Below are positions 42,932-51,705 of a stretch of 64,000 nt of DNA, piece after piece. A program made the translations under genes and the position numbers. A model generated the notes under the pieces. It worked only from the letters and a program-made list of their open reading frames with translations, searched no databases and was not told the origin of the DNA. Source of the stretch: Kordiimonadales bacterium IMCC3096 (GTDB taxonomy: Bacteria > Pseudomonadota > Alphaproteobacteria > Minwuiales > Minwuiaceae). The DNA is taken from contig CP018227.1 of NCBI GenBank assembly GCA_016865035.1, positions 1,086,001 to 1,150,000 on the forward strand, in the 5' to 3' direction. Numbering within the stretch: the stretch's first letter is position 1; every line of letters begins with the position of its first letter.

Positions 42932-44593
42932 ATGGAACGCGAGTATATGGAGTACGACGTTGTGGTCGTTGGCGGTGGTCCGTCCGGCCTGTCGTCGGCA
43001 ATCCGGCTGAAGCAGCTCGCGGAGAAGGCTGGCACGGAGGTGAATGTCTGCGTGCTGGAGAAGGGGTCCGAGATCGGTGCCCATATCCTGTCCGGCGCGG
43101 TTATGGACCCGCGCGCCATGAACGAACTGTTCCCTGACTGGAAGGAACGCGGCGCACCGCTGAACGTCCCCGTGACGGGCGAGAAGTTCTGGATGCTGAC
43201 GGAGCCGAGCCACATCTCCGTTCCCGCGAAGCTGCTGCCGCCGCCGATGCAGAACCACGGCAACTACATCGTCAGCCTGGGCAATGTCTGCCGCTGGCTG
43301 GGAGAGCAGGCGGAGGCGCTCGGCGTCGAGATCTACCCGGGCTTCGCCGCCGCCGAGGTGCTGTACCACGAGGATGGCTCCGTGAAGGGTGTCGCCACGG
43401 GTGACATGGGCATTTCCCGCACCGGGGAGCAGAAGGACAGCTATACGCCGGGCATCGAACTGCATGCCAAGTACACCTTCTTCGCCGAGGGCTGCCGCGG
43501 TTCCCTGACCAAGACACTGATGGAGCGGTTCAACCTGCAGGAAAGCTGCGAGCCGCAGACCTATGGCATCGGCATCAAGGAACTCTGGGAGATTCGCCCG
43601 GAAATGCATCAGGAAGGCCTGGTGGTCCATACGGCGGGCTGGCCACTGGACCGGGGCACCTATGGCGGCTCGTTCCTCTATCACCTGGAAGACAATCAGG
43701 TGGCCGTCGGCTACGTCATCGGACTGGACTACAAGAACCCCTACCTGTCGCCGTTCGACGAGTTCCAGCGCTACAAGAATCACCCCGACATCCGCCCGTT
43801 CTTCGAGGGCGGAAAGCGCATTTCCTACGGCGCGCGGGCGCTGAACGAAGGCGGGCTGCAGTGTGTGCCGGATCTGGCATTCCCGGGCGGCGCGCTGATC
43901 GGCTGTGCCGCAGGCTTCATGAACGTGCCGAAGATCAAGGGCAGCCACAATGCGATCAAGACCGGCATGATGGCCGCCGACGCTGCCTATGACGCGCTGA
44001 TGGCCGCCGGTGAGGAGGGCGAGGCCGAGAAGGTGCTGAGCGCCTATCCCGAAGCCTACGAGAACAGCTGGGTCCACAAGGAACTGCATCAGGCCCGCAA
44101 CGTGCGCCCGGCCTTCGCCAAGTGGGGCCTGATCGGTGGCACGCTGTATACGGGCATCGAGCAGATGCTGTTCCGGGGCAATGTCCCCTGGACGTTCAAG
44201 CATGGCCACAAGGACCATGAGGCCCTGGTCAAGAAGGATCAGGCCAGGCCCATCGACTATCCGAAACCGGATGGCGAGGTTTCCTTCGACAAGCTGTCTT
44301 CGGTGTTCCTGTCCAGCACGAACCACGAGGAAGACCAGCCGATCCACCTGACGCTGAAGGACGACACCGTTCCGGTGCAGCACAATCTCGCCTACTACGA
44401 TGCGCCGGAGCAGCGGTTCTGCCCTGCTGGCGTCTACGAGATCATGCGTGACGACGACGGGTCGAACCCGCGGCTGCAGATCAACGCCCAGAACTGCGTC
44501 CACTGCAAGACGTGCGATATCAAGGACGTGACGCAGAACATCAACTGGGTCACACCGGAAGGCGGCGGCGGCCCGAATTACCCCAACATGTGA
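42932..44593 (+). CDS. Electron transfer flavoprotein-ubiquinone oxidoreductase
   Basis: 553 residues from the ATG at 42932 (AAGGGGAG upstream). The FAD motif is [19 protein letters not shown]. The ubiquinone-binding middle includes [14 protein letters not shown], and the C-terminal [4Fe-4S] ligands are CPAGVYE and [11 protein letters not shown]. It is a membrane-bound monotopic enzyme taking electrons from reduced ETF to ubiquinone. It would serve the two acyl-CoA dehydrogenases at 6.6 and 22.9 kb. ETF itself is not in the window. Confidence 0.97.
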   Translation: MEREYMEYDVVVVGGGPSGLSSAIRLKQLAEKAGTEVNVCVLEKGSEIGAHILSGAVMDPRAMNELFPDWKERGAPLNVPVTGEKFWMLTEPSHISVPAKLLPPPMQNHGNYIVSLGNVCRWLGEQAEALGVEIYPGFAAAEVLYHEDGSVKGVATGDMGISRTGEQKDSYTPGIELHAKYTFFAEGCRGSLTKTLMERFNLQESCEPQTYGIGIKELWEIRPEMHQEGLVVHTAGWPLDRGTYGGSFLYHLEDNQVAVGYVIGLDYKNPYLSPFDEFQRYKNHPDIRPFFEGGKRISYGARALNEGGLQCVPDLAFPGGALIGCAAGFMNVPKIKGSHNAIKTGMMAADAAYDALMAAGEEGEAEKVLSAYPEAYENSWVHKELHQARNVRPAFAKWGLIGGTLYTGIEQMLFRGNVPWTFKHGHKDHEALVKKDQARPIDYPKPDGEVSFDKLSSVFLSSTNHEEDQPIHLTLKDDTVPVQHNLAYYDAPEQRFCPAGVYEIMRDDDGSNPRLQINAQNCVHCKTCDIKDVTQNINWVTPEGGGGPNYPNM

Positions 44594-45145
44594 TCAGGCA
44601 GCATCGGGAAAGCGCGCGGCAAAGCCCTCGGGCGACAGCCGCGCGACATTCGCGACCTGGCTGACGGTGTGATAGGCGCCGCAGAGCGCGATGACCTCCA
44701 GCTGCTGCGCGACCGTCCAGCCGTCCCGGAAGGACTGCAGCACCGGATCGGTCAGGTTGCCGGTCGCCGCGAGGCTGTCGGTCACGGTCAGCAAGGTGCG
44801 CTCCCGCCCGGTCCAGCACGCGGCCTGCGGATTTGCGTGCACCGTTGCCGCAATCTGCTCCGGCGTGAGACCGACGGCCTCCGCAAAGACGGCGACATGC
44901 ACCCCCCATTCGTATTCGCAGCGCCAGTGCGCCGTGGTGCGCAGGATGACGATCTCCCTTTCCCGCAGGGGCAGCGGGCTTTCCCGGTCCAGCAGGTTCG
45001 GCACCCCCTTGCGCAGGAAACGCGCGCTGTTGGCGAAGGTCCGGAACAGGCTGAGCAGATGCCCCTGCACACGCGGATAGCCTTCCAGCAGCGCAGCGGT
45101 CTCGGCCTCGAAGGGCGGCTCCACAGGGGCAAGAATGTTGGTCAT
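44594..45145 (-). CDS. Carboxymuconolactone decarboxylase-family protein
   Basis: 183 residues of the CMD/AhpD-like fold: LPLREREIVILRTTAHWRCEYEW followed by a GVHVAVFAEAVGLT helix, and a late LIALCGAYHTVSQVANVARL-type helix. The AhpD redox pair C-x-x-C is not present (one Cys, CEYEW), so a peroxidase-reductase role like AhpD is unlikely and it may act as a lactone decarboxylase or other hydrolase. It faces an HxlR regulator across a spacer with a doubled operator, so it is probably the regulated target. Confidence 0.85.
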   Translation of the reverse strand: MTNILAPVEPPFEAETAALLEGYPRVQGHLLSLFRTFANSARFLRKGVPNLLDRESPLPLREREIVILRTTAHWRCEYEWGVHVAVFAEAVGLTPEQIAATVHANPQAACWTGRERTLLTVTDSLAATGNLTDPVLQSFRDGWTVAQQLEVIALCGAYHTVSQVANVARLSPEGFAARFPDAA

Positions 45146-45166
45146 GGCATTGGCACTCCAGGCTTG

Positions 45167-45181
45167 CTACAGAATGTGTAG
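45167..45181. promoter_or_regulatory. Operator copy 1: CTACA-N5-TGTAG
   Basis: A perfect five-base inverted repeat with a five-base centre, 22 bases from the start of the CMD-family gene. Its sequence and spacing are shared with the second copy 26 bases away. Likely binding site of the adjacent HxlR regulator. Confidence 0.65.
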
Positions 45182-45191
45182 GAGCAATGTA

Positions 45192-45208
45192 GCTACAAAT
45201 TATGTAGC
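45192..45208. promoter_or_regulatory. Operator copy 2: GCTACA-N5-TGTAGC
   Basis: A six-base perfect inverted repeat with the same five-base centre spacing as copy 1. A back-to-back half-site pair just before it makes TGTAGCTACA (45188-45197). It lies 15 bases before the TTG start of the HxlR gene, so binding would also control the regulator itself. Confidence 0.65.
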
Positions 45209-45223
45209 GTCAAGGAGGGTGTC

Positions 45224-45559
45224 TTGAGCCTTGGACCCGTGCGGGGATCGACCACCGGTCGCCCGATCATGGTGCTGTTCGACATTCTGGGACAGCGGTG
45301 GAGCCTGCGGATCCTGTGGGAACTGCGACAGGGTCCATTGACGTTCCGGGCGCTGCGGGACGCCTGTGACGGGGCATCACCGACCGTTCTGAACACACGC
45401 CTGAAGGCGCTGCGCCAGCTTGGGCTGGTGGACCTGGGGCCTGATGGCTACCTGCGGACCGCTGACGGCGATGACCTGGGCAAGCAGCTCGCAGATCTCG
45501 ACCGCTGGGCCAATGCCTGGGCCGAACGCAGCGCCCCGGAGCGCCCACAGCAGTCCTGA
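45224..45559 (+). CDS. HxlR-family transcriptional regulator
   Basis: 111 residues starting at TTG 45224 behind AAGGAGG. The winged-helix core reads LGQRWSLRILWELRQGPL, FRALRDAC and TVLNTRLKALRQLGLV, with a wing and a short C-terminal helix. There is one Cys (RDACDG) at the recognition region, which might sense electrophiles or oxidants as in some HxlR relatives, though this is inference. It is divergent from the CMD-family gene, with both starts near the doubled CTACA-N5-TGTAG site. Confidence 0.9.
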   Translation: MSLGPVRGSTTGRPIMVLFDILGQRWSLRILWELRQGPLTFRALRDACDGASPTVLNTRLKALRQLGLVDLGPDGYLRTADGDDLGKQLADLDRWANAWAERSAPERPQQS

Positions 45560-45691
45560 AGCCGCAGCCTGTTCAGCCCTGGCGATATCCATCGCCGAAA
45601 TGGGCCTGCCGGGCGGAAGGGGGAAACATTCTTCCGGCGCTGGAAGACCCGAAACCTGCCATCCGATCAACGCTGATGCGGCGGGATCCCG

Positions 45692-46447
45692 TCAGTCCGC
45701 TGCCGTGCTGGCAAGCCGGCGACGGGGCAGCGCGGGCGGTGTCAGGCCGGAAACTTCCGTGATCAGTTTCGCCAGCATCGCCCGCGGAAAGTCGTTGAAA
45801 TCCAGCGTCGGCAGGACGAAGGCTCCGTTGCCGCCTGCCACGTCGGTCTCGAAATAGCGCACCAGTTCCTCGCGGTCCTCGTGCTCCTTCCGGTCCTGCA
45901 GGATCGGAAGGCCATTGATCACGATACCGCGGAGCACCACGAGGTCCCGCGCCTCCGCCGACTTCACGCCCTGATTGGACGGGTCGTCGCCCGACAGGTC
46001 GATGATGCGCCTGCGCCCCTCGAAGCGATTGCTGTCGATCTCGTCAGCCCCCCGCAGCAGCGCCGTGCCGATGGCCGTGAAACTCAACCCTTCCCACGGC
46101 GGTTCCGTCTCCGCCGCGACGCTGTCGGCAAAGGCATGCGCGCTGGCCTCATCCGTGATCAGGGTCCAGGGCACGGCCATGATCTGGTTCTCCGGCCCGG
46201 CCCAGAACATGACCGCCACAGCGGCCCGCCCGGTCGGCAGGTTGCGGATGGCGGAGATCAGACGCGCATTCCGGAAGGCCGCCGCCAGCCCGTAGATCTG
46301 CGATTCATGCTCCTCCACCGTCACGCTGTGGGAGACATCCAGAGCCAGCAGCAGTTCCAGATCGACCTGCTGCCGCGCCTGCGCCGATGCGGGTCCGGCG
46401 AACGACAGCATCAGAAGACAGAAAATCATCGAAAGTCGCCAAGTCAC
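45692..46447 (-). CDS. DUF1194 VWA-like secreted protein
   Basis: 251 residues with a signal peptide (MIFCLLMLSFAGPASA). The mature protein has a von Willebrand A-type fold of the DUF1194 family: LLLALDVSHSVT supplies the MIDAS-like D-x-S-x-S, followed later by IDLSGDDPSNQG and ARDLVVLRGIVINGLPI. It probably binds a metal and a protein partner in the periplasm; no enzymatic function is known. It is convergent with HxlR and divergent from the PQQ dehydrogenase. Confidence 0.85.
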   Translation of the reverse strand: MTWRLSMIFCLLMLSFAGPASAQARQQVDLELLLALDVSHSVTVEEHESQIYGLAAAFRNARLISAIRNLPTGRAAVAVMFWAGPENQIMAVPWTLITDEASAHAFADSVAAETEPPWEGLSFTAIGTALLRGADEIDSNRFEGRRRIIDLSGDDPSNQGVKSAEARDLVVLRGIVINGLPILQDRKEHEDREELVRYFETDVAGGNGAFVLPTLDFNDFPRAMLAKLITEVSGLTPPALPRRRLASTAAD

Positions 46448-46569
46448 GCATCAATCCTCCCCCCAACGTCACCGACATTGTTGCAAATGTTTCATCACTG
46501 TTGGAGACTTCATGCATTCAAAGAGCGGCATGCAACGCAAAAAGAATCGCCGCCTGGGAGGAGATGACC

Positions 46570-48273
46570 ATGTTGAAACGCGTACTCTGTGCGGCGGTAA
46601 TCGCTGGCATGCCGGTGATCGCCGGTGCGCAGACCATTGAAGATCTCAAGAATGATGCAGCGACGCCAGACGATGTGCTGACGCTCGGCATGGGCTGGGA
46701 CCAGACCCGCTACAGCCCGCTGGAACAGATCAATGCGAAGAACGTCGGGCGCCTGGTTCCGGTCTGGAACTACAGCCTGGGTGACAACCGTGGTCAGGAG
46801 GCACAGCCGATCGTCCACAATGGTGTCATGTACGTCACCACCCACGATGCGACCCACGCCATCGATGTGAAGACCGGCAAGAACCTCTGGGTCAACAAGA
46901 TCGAATATCCGCCGGAGACGCCGCGCATCGTCTGCTGCGGCATCGTCAATCGCGGTGCCGCCGTGCTGGAAGGCCGCCTGTTCCGCGTGACGCTGGACGG
47001 CAATGTCATCGCGATCAGCATGGAGACCGGTGAGGAACTGTGGCGCTCCGCTGCTGCCTCCATCGATGACGGCTACTCCATGACGCTGGCACCGCTGGTG
47101 ACCCCGGCTGCCGTGATCACCGGCGTGTCCGGTGGCGAATACGGCACCCGTGGCTTCATTGACGGCTGGGATCCGGCAACCGGTCGCCACCTGTGGCGCA
47201 AGTACGTGATTCCCGGGCCGGGCGAGGAAGGCAACGAGACCTGGCCGGGTGACACCTGGAAGCACGGTGGCGCTCCGACCTGGATCACCGGTTCCTACGA
47301 TCCGGAGTTGAACCTGGTCTACTGGGGCACGGGCAATGGCGGTCCCTGGAACGCCGAGTTCCGCAAGGGCGACAACCTCTACATCACCTCCACCCTGGCC
47401 ATGCGCCCGGAGACCGGTGAGATCGTCTGGCATTACCAGTACTCGCCGAATGATCCGTACGACTACGACGAAGTGGGCGAGAACATCCTCACCGACATGA
47501 TGATCGACGGCCAGAACCGGAAGGTCATGATCCACGTCGGGCGCAACGGCTTCATCTACGTTCTGGATCGCACCAATGGCGAACTGCTGCGGGCCAACCA
47601 GTACGTCAAGCATCTGAACTGGGCCGACGGGATCGACATGAAGACAGGTCGCCCGATCGACTCGGAGATCACCAAGAAGATGCGGGCGGGCGAGGAAATC
47701 GTCGTCTGGCCGGGCGCTTTCGGTGGCAAGAACTGGTTCCCGGCGTCCTACAGCCCGAAGACCGGTCTGGTCTATTCCAACACGCTGGAAATCGGCATGG
47801 GCTACAAGCCCGTCGAGCCGAAGCTGGTGAAGGCCACGTTCTATGTCGGCATCGACCTCTCCAAGGCACTGTTCTACGTCAAGGAGGGCGAGAAGCATTC
47901 CTACCTGCGGGGCATTGACCCGCTGACGGGCAAGGCCAAGTGGGAAGTCGGCTTCGACGTCGCCAACTGGAGCGGCACCATGGCAACCGGCGGTGACCTC
48001 GTATTCACGGGCGCGCAGACCGGCGAGTTCATGGCCTTCGACGCCAACACCGGTGACAAGCTCTGGCAGTTCCAGACCGGCTCCGGGATCATTGGTCAGC
48101 CGGTGACCTACACGATCGATGGCGTGCAGTACATCACGGTCGCGTCAGGTATCGGCGGTGCCTACCGGAACTACTTCCCGCTGCTGGGTGGTGTGAATGC
48201 TCCGGAAGTCGTGGAGAAACTGACCAAGGTACAGCCGGGCGGATCCTTCTGGACCTTCGCGCTGCTGAAGTAA
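46570..48273 (+). CDS. PQQ-dependent alcohol dehydrogenase, lanthanide type
   Basis: 567 residues from the ATG at 46570, six bases after GGGAGGAG; the ATG at 46564 abuts that site and is less likely. A signal peptide (CAAVIAGMPVIAGAQ) leads into an eight-bladed propeller. The vicinal disulfide is IVCCGIV (about residues 122-123). Metal and catalytic residues are E190 (GGEYG), N256 (WGTGNGGPWN) and D298-Y-D300 (PYDYDEVGEN). An Asp two places after the catalytic Asp marks lanthanide-dependent XoxF/ExaF/PedH enzymes; calcium forms have Ser or Ala there. It oxidises methanol, ethanol or another primary alcohol in the periplasm, passing electrons to a cytochrome c. The sequence does not choose between methanol and ethanol. 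Confidence 0.93.
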   Translation: MLKRVLCAAVIAGMPVIAGAQTIEDLKNDAATPDDVLTLGMGWDQTRYSPLEQINAKNVGRLVPVWNYSLGDNRGQEAQPIVHNGVMYVTTHDATHAIDVKTGKNLWVNKIEYPPETPRIVCCGIVNRGAAVLEGRLFRVTLDGNVIAISMETGEELWRSAAASIDDGYSMTLAPLVTPAAVITGVSGGEYGTRGFIDGWDPATGRHLWRKYVIPGPGEEGNETWPGDTWKHGGAPTWITGSYDPELNLVYWGTGNGGPWNAEFRKGDNLYITSTLAMRPETGEIVWHYQYSPNDPYDYDEVGENILTDMMIDGQNRKVMIHVGRNGFIYVLDRTNGELLRANQYVKHLNWADGIDMKTGRPIDSEITKKMRAGEEIVVWPGAFGGKNWFPASYSPKTGLVYSNTLEIGMGYKPVEPKLVKATFYVGIDLSKALFYVKEGEKHSYLRGIDPLTGKAKWEVGFDVANWSGTMATGGDLVFTGAQTGEFMAFDANTGDKLWQFQTGSGIIGQPVTYTIDGVQYITVASGIGGAYRNYFPLLGGVNAPEVVEKLTKVQPGGSFWTFALLK

Positions 48274-48293
48274 GCGTCCCCTGTGGATGCCTG

Positions 48294-48324
48294 AAGGGGT
48301 CGCCTGCACACCGGGCGGCCCCTT
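48294..48324 (+). terminator. Hairpin after the PQQ dehydrogenase gene
   Basis: AAGGGGTCGCC pairs with GGCGGCCCCTT (one T-G pair) around a nine-base loop, followed by CTGCTTCTCTG. It lies 20 bases after the dehydrogenase stop and before the cytochrome gene. It may act as a partial terminator or a 3' stabiliser that makes the dehydrogenase message more abundant than that of the downstream genes. Confidence 0.5.
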
Positions 48325-48370
48325 CTGCTTCTCTGCCTTCCAAGAACGAACCTACTGGAGAAATCGGACA

Positions 48371-48703
48371 ATGCGTGCTCGATGGATCAGACTGACCGGC
48401 ATCGGCGCAACGATGCTCGCGACCACGGTATTCTCGCTGTCGGCACAGGCTGCCGGCTCGGCGGAGACCGGCAAGGAACTCTACAATACCTACTGCGTCA
48501 TCTGCCACGGCCCCAACATGGTCAATTCCGGTGCCCGCGCCTTTGACCTGCGCAAGTTTCCGCTCGGTGACCGGGCGCGCTTCATCAAGTCGGTGAAGGA
48601 TGGCAAGAAGGGACGCAACGAAATGCCGGCCTGGGGCGATGTCCTGTCGGCGGAGGAAATCGATCACCTCTGGGCCTACACCAAGACCAGGGGCAAGATG
48701 TGA
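48371..48703 (+). CDS. Small class-I cytochrome c
   Basis: 110 residues, with a signal peptide (TMLATTVFSLSAQA) and one haem site, CVICHGPN. The axial Met is probably in RNEMPAWGDVLS near the C-terminus. The mature protein is only about 85 residues, smaller than typical XoxG/CycA partners. Position directly after the PQQ dehydrogenase supports a role as its electron acceptor. The ATG at 48371 has GGAGAA about ten bases upstream. Its stop overlaps the next start (GTGATG). Confidence 0.88.
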   Translation: MRARWIRLTGIGATMLATTVFSLSAQAAGSAETGKELYNTYCVICHGPNMVNSGARAFDLRKFPLGDRARFIKSVKDGKKGRNEMPAWGDVLSAEEIDHLWAYTKTRGKM

Positions 48704-49644
48704 TGCGCCTGCCCGTTCGCGAGCTTCTTGCCGGACTGGCCGCGGTTGCCGCGACGGCCCTGCCGCTGGCCTCCGGCCTACAGGCCCAGCCTGCGCCCCT
48801 CAAGATCTGCCTGGAGGAGGACTCGCCACCGCTGTCATTCAGCTTCGGTCCCCGCAAGGGCGGCTTCGACCATGGTGTGGCGGAGGAGATCGCGAAGCGC
48901 ATGGGTCGGCCCCTGAAGGTCCAGTGGTTCGAGTCGGAGAATGACGAGGAAGCGGTGCCGGTGTGGGAGGCCAATGCCCTGCTCAGCGACGGGTTCTGTG
49001 ACCTGATCGCGGGCTACCCCCTGCTCGGCTCCACCCTCGGCAAGCCGGAGACCGACAAGGGTGCGGTCCCGGAATATGAAGGCATGAAACGCTCCGAACG
49101 CGGCCGGCTGGTGAAGCTCGGCGTGCTCAGCGCGACGCAGCCATACTACCGCGCGGGCTATGGCGTCATTGTCGGCCCGGCCGCAGAGGGCCGCCCTGTC
49201 CACCGCCTGGCCGACCTGAAGGGCCTGCGTCTGGGCGCGGAGGTCGGCACGATGGCCAGTGCCCTGCTGTTCCGCAACGCGGGCGGCCTGCTTGTGGATG
49301 ACATTTCCAATATCTCGGAAACCAAGGAGCTGCTGACGCGCGCGGCGGCGGGCGAGTTCGACGCCGTGCTGATCGAGTTGCACAAGTTCGACAACTTCAG
49401 GCGGCGCAATCCGGACACGCCCCTGCACTGGAGCGGTTACGTACATCCGTTCGGCGTCAACATGGGGCTGGCGGTGCTGGAGCGCCATGCTGCCCTGCGC
49501 GAACAGGTGAATGTGATTCTGGACGCGATGAAGGCGGATGGTACGCTGGACGCGCTGGCGGAACGCTGGCAGATGACGCGCATTCCCCCGGCGCCGCCGT
49601 GGATATTGCAGCGTCTGACTCCCGGAATGCTCAACGCAGGATAA
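48703..49644 (+). CDS. Periplasmic substrate-binding protein, XoxJ-like
   Basis: About 313 residues; a GTG at 48700 could also start it. A signal peptide (LLAGLAAVAATALPLASGLQA) is followed by the SBP type-3 fold: LKICLEEDSPPLSFSF, FDHGVAEEIAKRMGR, DLIAGYP and RLGAEVGTMASALL. Proteins of this type accompany PQQ alcohol dehydrogenases (MxaJ/XoxJ). They are thought to help enzyme maturation rather than uptake, and no permease gene is present here. Overlap with the cytochrome gene indicates a single operon. Confidence 0.85.
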   Translation: MRLPVRELLAGLAAVAATALPLASGLQAQPAPLKICLEEDSPPLSFSFGPRKGGFDHGVAEEIAKRMGRPLKVQWFESENDEEAVPVWEANALLSDGFCDLIAGYPLLGSTLGKPETDKGAVPEYEGMKRSERGRLVKLGVLSATQPYYRAGYGVIVGPAAEGRPVHRLADLKGLRLGAEVGTMASALLFRNAGGLLVDDISNISETKELLTRAAAGEFDAVLIELHKFDNFRRRNPDTPLHWSGYVHPFGVNMGLAVLERHAALREQVNVILDAMKADGTLDALAERWQMTRIPPAPPWILQRLTPGMLNAG

Positions 49645-49647
49645 TCC

Positions 49648-50892
49648 ATGTCCCGGCCTTCGCCTCGGCCCCTGGTTCTGTTACCCGCCCTGATCGCCGG
49701 TCTGTCCGCCTTGGTGACTGCCTTCATGGCGGAGGCGCAGGAAGATCCGCTGAAATGGCTGCCGCCCGGATCGCGGATCGAGGCCACGCTTTCCGAATAT
49801 CCGGCGCGGGCCGTCATTGCGGAGCAACGCGGCGGCACCGCCGGTCATCTGGCACGCCTGGGGGAGCTGGTGTTTCGCAGCCCGCTGACGCTGGGGCGCG
49901 ACGCTGCCCGGCGTGGCCTGTCCTGCGATGCCTGCCACACCAATGGGGCCGCCAATACGGCCTTCATGATTCCCGGCGCATCGGACCGACCGGGCAACAT
50001 CGACCTGACCCATCGGGAGTTCCACTTCCGGGAAGACGATGGTCTCGACAATCCGGTCAACATCCCCAGCCTGCGCGGTGTGCGCTGGACCGCGCCCTAT
50101 GGTCATGACGGTCGGTTCCCGACCCTTCGCGCCTTCAGCCACAATGTCATCACCCGGGAGTTCGGTGGACCACCGCTGGAGGACTGGCTGATGGATGCGC
50201 TGGTGGCCTGGCAGATGGAGTTCGGTTTCACCGACCGGGACCCGGCACGAGCGACCAGCGCCGCCTATCGCGCGCACTGCCTGTCCTGCCACGGGGACAG
50301 CTCGGTTCTGCCCGGCACCCGGTTCCACGACATCGGGACCGGACGCCTGGTGCAGGCGCCGCCGCTGTTCGGCCTCGCCGAGAGCGCGCCCTATCTGCAC
50401 GATGGCTCCGCCGCGACGGTCGGGGACGCGGTGCGCGCCCACGATGGTCTGAACCTGTCCGACGAGACACTGGCGGTGGTGATCAGCGACGCCGAACGCC
50501 TCGGGACCGTGACCCGGCGCTTCGATCCGGAGACGCTGAGCGGCGACCTTCGGCGGCTGGACGGGTTCCTTGATCTGGTGAACCAGCAGTTGCTGGACGA
50601 GGACGGCGTCAGGGCCGACCGGATCGGCGACATGGTGGCGATGGAGATCGGCCATATCTACCGGCGCTTCGATCCGGCGGCGGAGGATGCGCGCGCCCTT
50701 GTCCGCCAGTGGGCCAGGACACTGGCGCAGGTGATGCGGACCGGCCTGGACAGGAACTATCCCGGTGCACGCGATCTGCTGGCGGCGCTGCGGGACACGA
50801 TCGCCGGTGACCTGCCGCGCCTGCAGGAACATGAGCCGACATCGCTCTACGCCAGCGCGGCGGCCAACATCGGGAAGGGGACAGGCCAGTGA
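49648..50892 (+). CDS. Two-haem cytochrome c peroxidase-like protein
   Basis: 414 residues with a signal peptide (VLLPALIAGLSALVTAFMAEA). Two haem sites are visible: CDACHTNG (about residue 93) and CLSCHGDS (about 212). The regions around them (GLDNPVNIPSLRGVRWTAPY, QAPPLFGLAESAPYLHDGS) recall bacterial CcpA/MauG-type enzymes. It may transfer electrons, reduce peroxide or modify a partner protein in the alcohol-oxidation operon. It starts three bases after the binding-protein gene, and its stop overlaps the next start (GTGA). Confidence 0.82.
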   Translation: MSRPSPRPLVLLPALIAGLSALVTAFMAEAQEDPLKWLPPGSRIEATLSEYPARAVIAEQRGGTAGHLARLGELVFRSPLTLGRDAARRGLSCDACHTNGAANTAFMIPGASDRPGNIDLTHREFHFREDDGLDNPVNIPSLRGVRWTAPYGHDGRFPTLRAFSHNVITREFGGPPLEDWLMDALVAWQMEFGFTDRDPARATSAAYRAHCLSCHGDSSVLPGTRFHDIGTGRLVQAPPLFGLAESAPYLHDGSAATVGDAVRAHDGLNLSDETLAVVISDAERLGTVTRRFDPETLSGDLRRLDGFLDLVNQQLLDEDGVRADRIGDMVAMEIGHIYRRFDPAAEDARALVRQWARTLAQVMRTGLDRNYPGARDLLAALRDTIAGDLPRLQEHEPTSLYASAAANIGKGTGQ

Positions 50893-51527
50893 AGTTCTAT
50901 GACTATTTCCGTTCGTCCGCGGCCTATCGCGTGCGCATCGTCATGAACCTGAAGGGCGTGGAGGCGGAGCGGATCTTCGTCAACCTGTTCAAGGGGGAGC
51001 AACGCGCGGAGTCCTTTCGGGAGATCAGCCCCTCCGGTCTGGTTCCGGTGCTGGAGCATGACGGCAACCGCATCTTCCAGTCACTGGCGATCATCGATTA
51101 TCTGGATGCGCTGTACCCGGAGCCACCGATGGTGCCATCGGACGCCGCCGGGCGCGCGCGGGTGCTGGGGATCGCCCTGGCGATCTCCGCCGACATTCAT
51201 CCCCTCGGCAACCTGCGGGTCCTGAACCGCGTCGAGCACGAAGTCGGCGGCGGCAAGGCAGGCCGCGCCGCATGGATCGCCCACTGGGTCCACGATGGGC
51301 TTGCCGCGCTGGAGGCGCGGCTGTCGACGGAGAGGCAGACAGGCACCTTCTGTCACGGGGAAGCACCGGGCATCGCCGATGCCTGCCTGGTGCCGCAGAT
51401 ATTCTTCGCCAGACGCTTCGATCTCGACCTCGGTGCCTACCCGACCCTTGTCCGCATCGACGCCGCCTGCAACGAACTGCCCGCCTTCGCCGACGCCCAC
51501 CCGATGAAGCAGCCCGACGCGGCGTAG
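50889..51527 (+). CDS. maiA: Maleylacetoacetate isomerase / zeta-class GST
   Basis: 212 residues from GTG 50889, overlapping the two-haem cytochrome stop. The zeta signature SSAAYRVRI is present near the N-terminus, followed by NLFKGEQRAESFREISPSG and QSLAIIDYLDALYP. Zeta GSTs isomerise maleylacetoacetate to fumarylacetoacetate with glutathione and can also process haloacids. No tyrosine-catabolism genes are here, so its role in this operon is open; detoxification of an aldehyde or haloacid from the alcohol oxidation is possible. Confidence 0.85.
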   Translation: MKFYDYFRSSAAYRVRIVMNLKGVEAERIFVNLFKGEQRAESFREISPSGLVPVLEHDGNRIFQSLAIIDYLDALYPEPPMVPSDAAGRARVLGIALAISADIHPLGNLRVLNRVEHEVGGGKAGRAAWIAHWVHDGLAALEARLSTERQTGTFCHGEAPGIADACLVPQIFFARRFDLDLGAYPTLVRIDAACNELPAFADAHPMKQPDAA

Positions 51528-51542
51528 GGGATCGCTTCCCTG

Positions 51543-51679
51543 CTGCCCCCCTTGCGGGGGAAGTGGCCGCGCAGCGGTCGAAGGGGGGAAACCGAAGGCT
51601 GCAGCACTGCGGTCTGATCGCTGTCCGGCTTCGCCGGTTCACCCCCTACCCGACCTTCCCCATCAAGGGGGAAGGGGAA
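51543..51679. repeat. Composite interspersed repeat
   Basis: The left part contains CCCCC-ttgc-GGGGG (51547-51560) and CCGCgcaGCGG. The middle has CCGGC-ttc-GCCGG (51625-51637). The right part (51638-51679) contains CCTTCCCC-atcaa-GGGGGAAGG (51654-51675) and is nearly identical to 11904-11945. Thus both repeat halves that flank the DUF559 gene at 11.5 kb occur here close together with no gene between them. Confidence 0.75.
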
Positions 51680-51705
51680 CCGTTCATGCTTCGATACGGC
51701 CGTGA

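Noticed and set aside
46448-46569. GTTGCA...TGCAAC inverted repeat upstream of the PQQ dehydrogenase
   Set aside because: The arms are far apart and short, and no second copy supports them; it could easily be chance.
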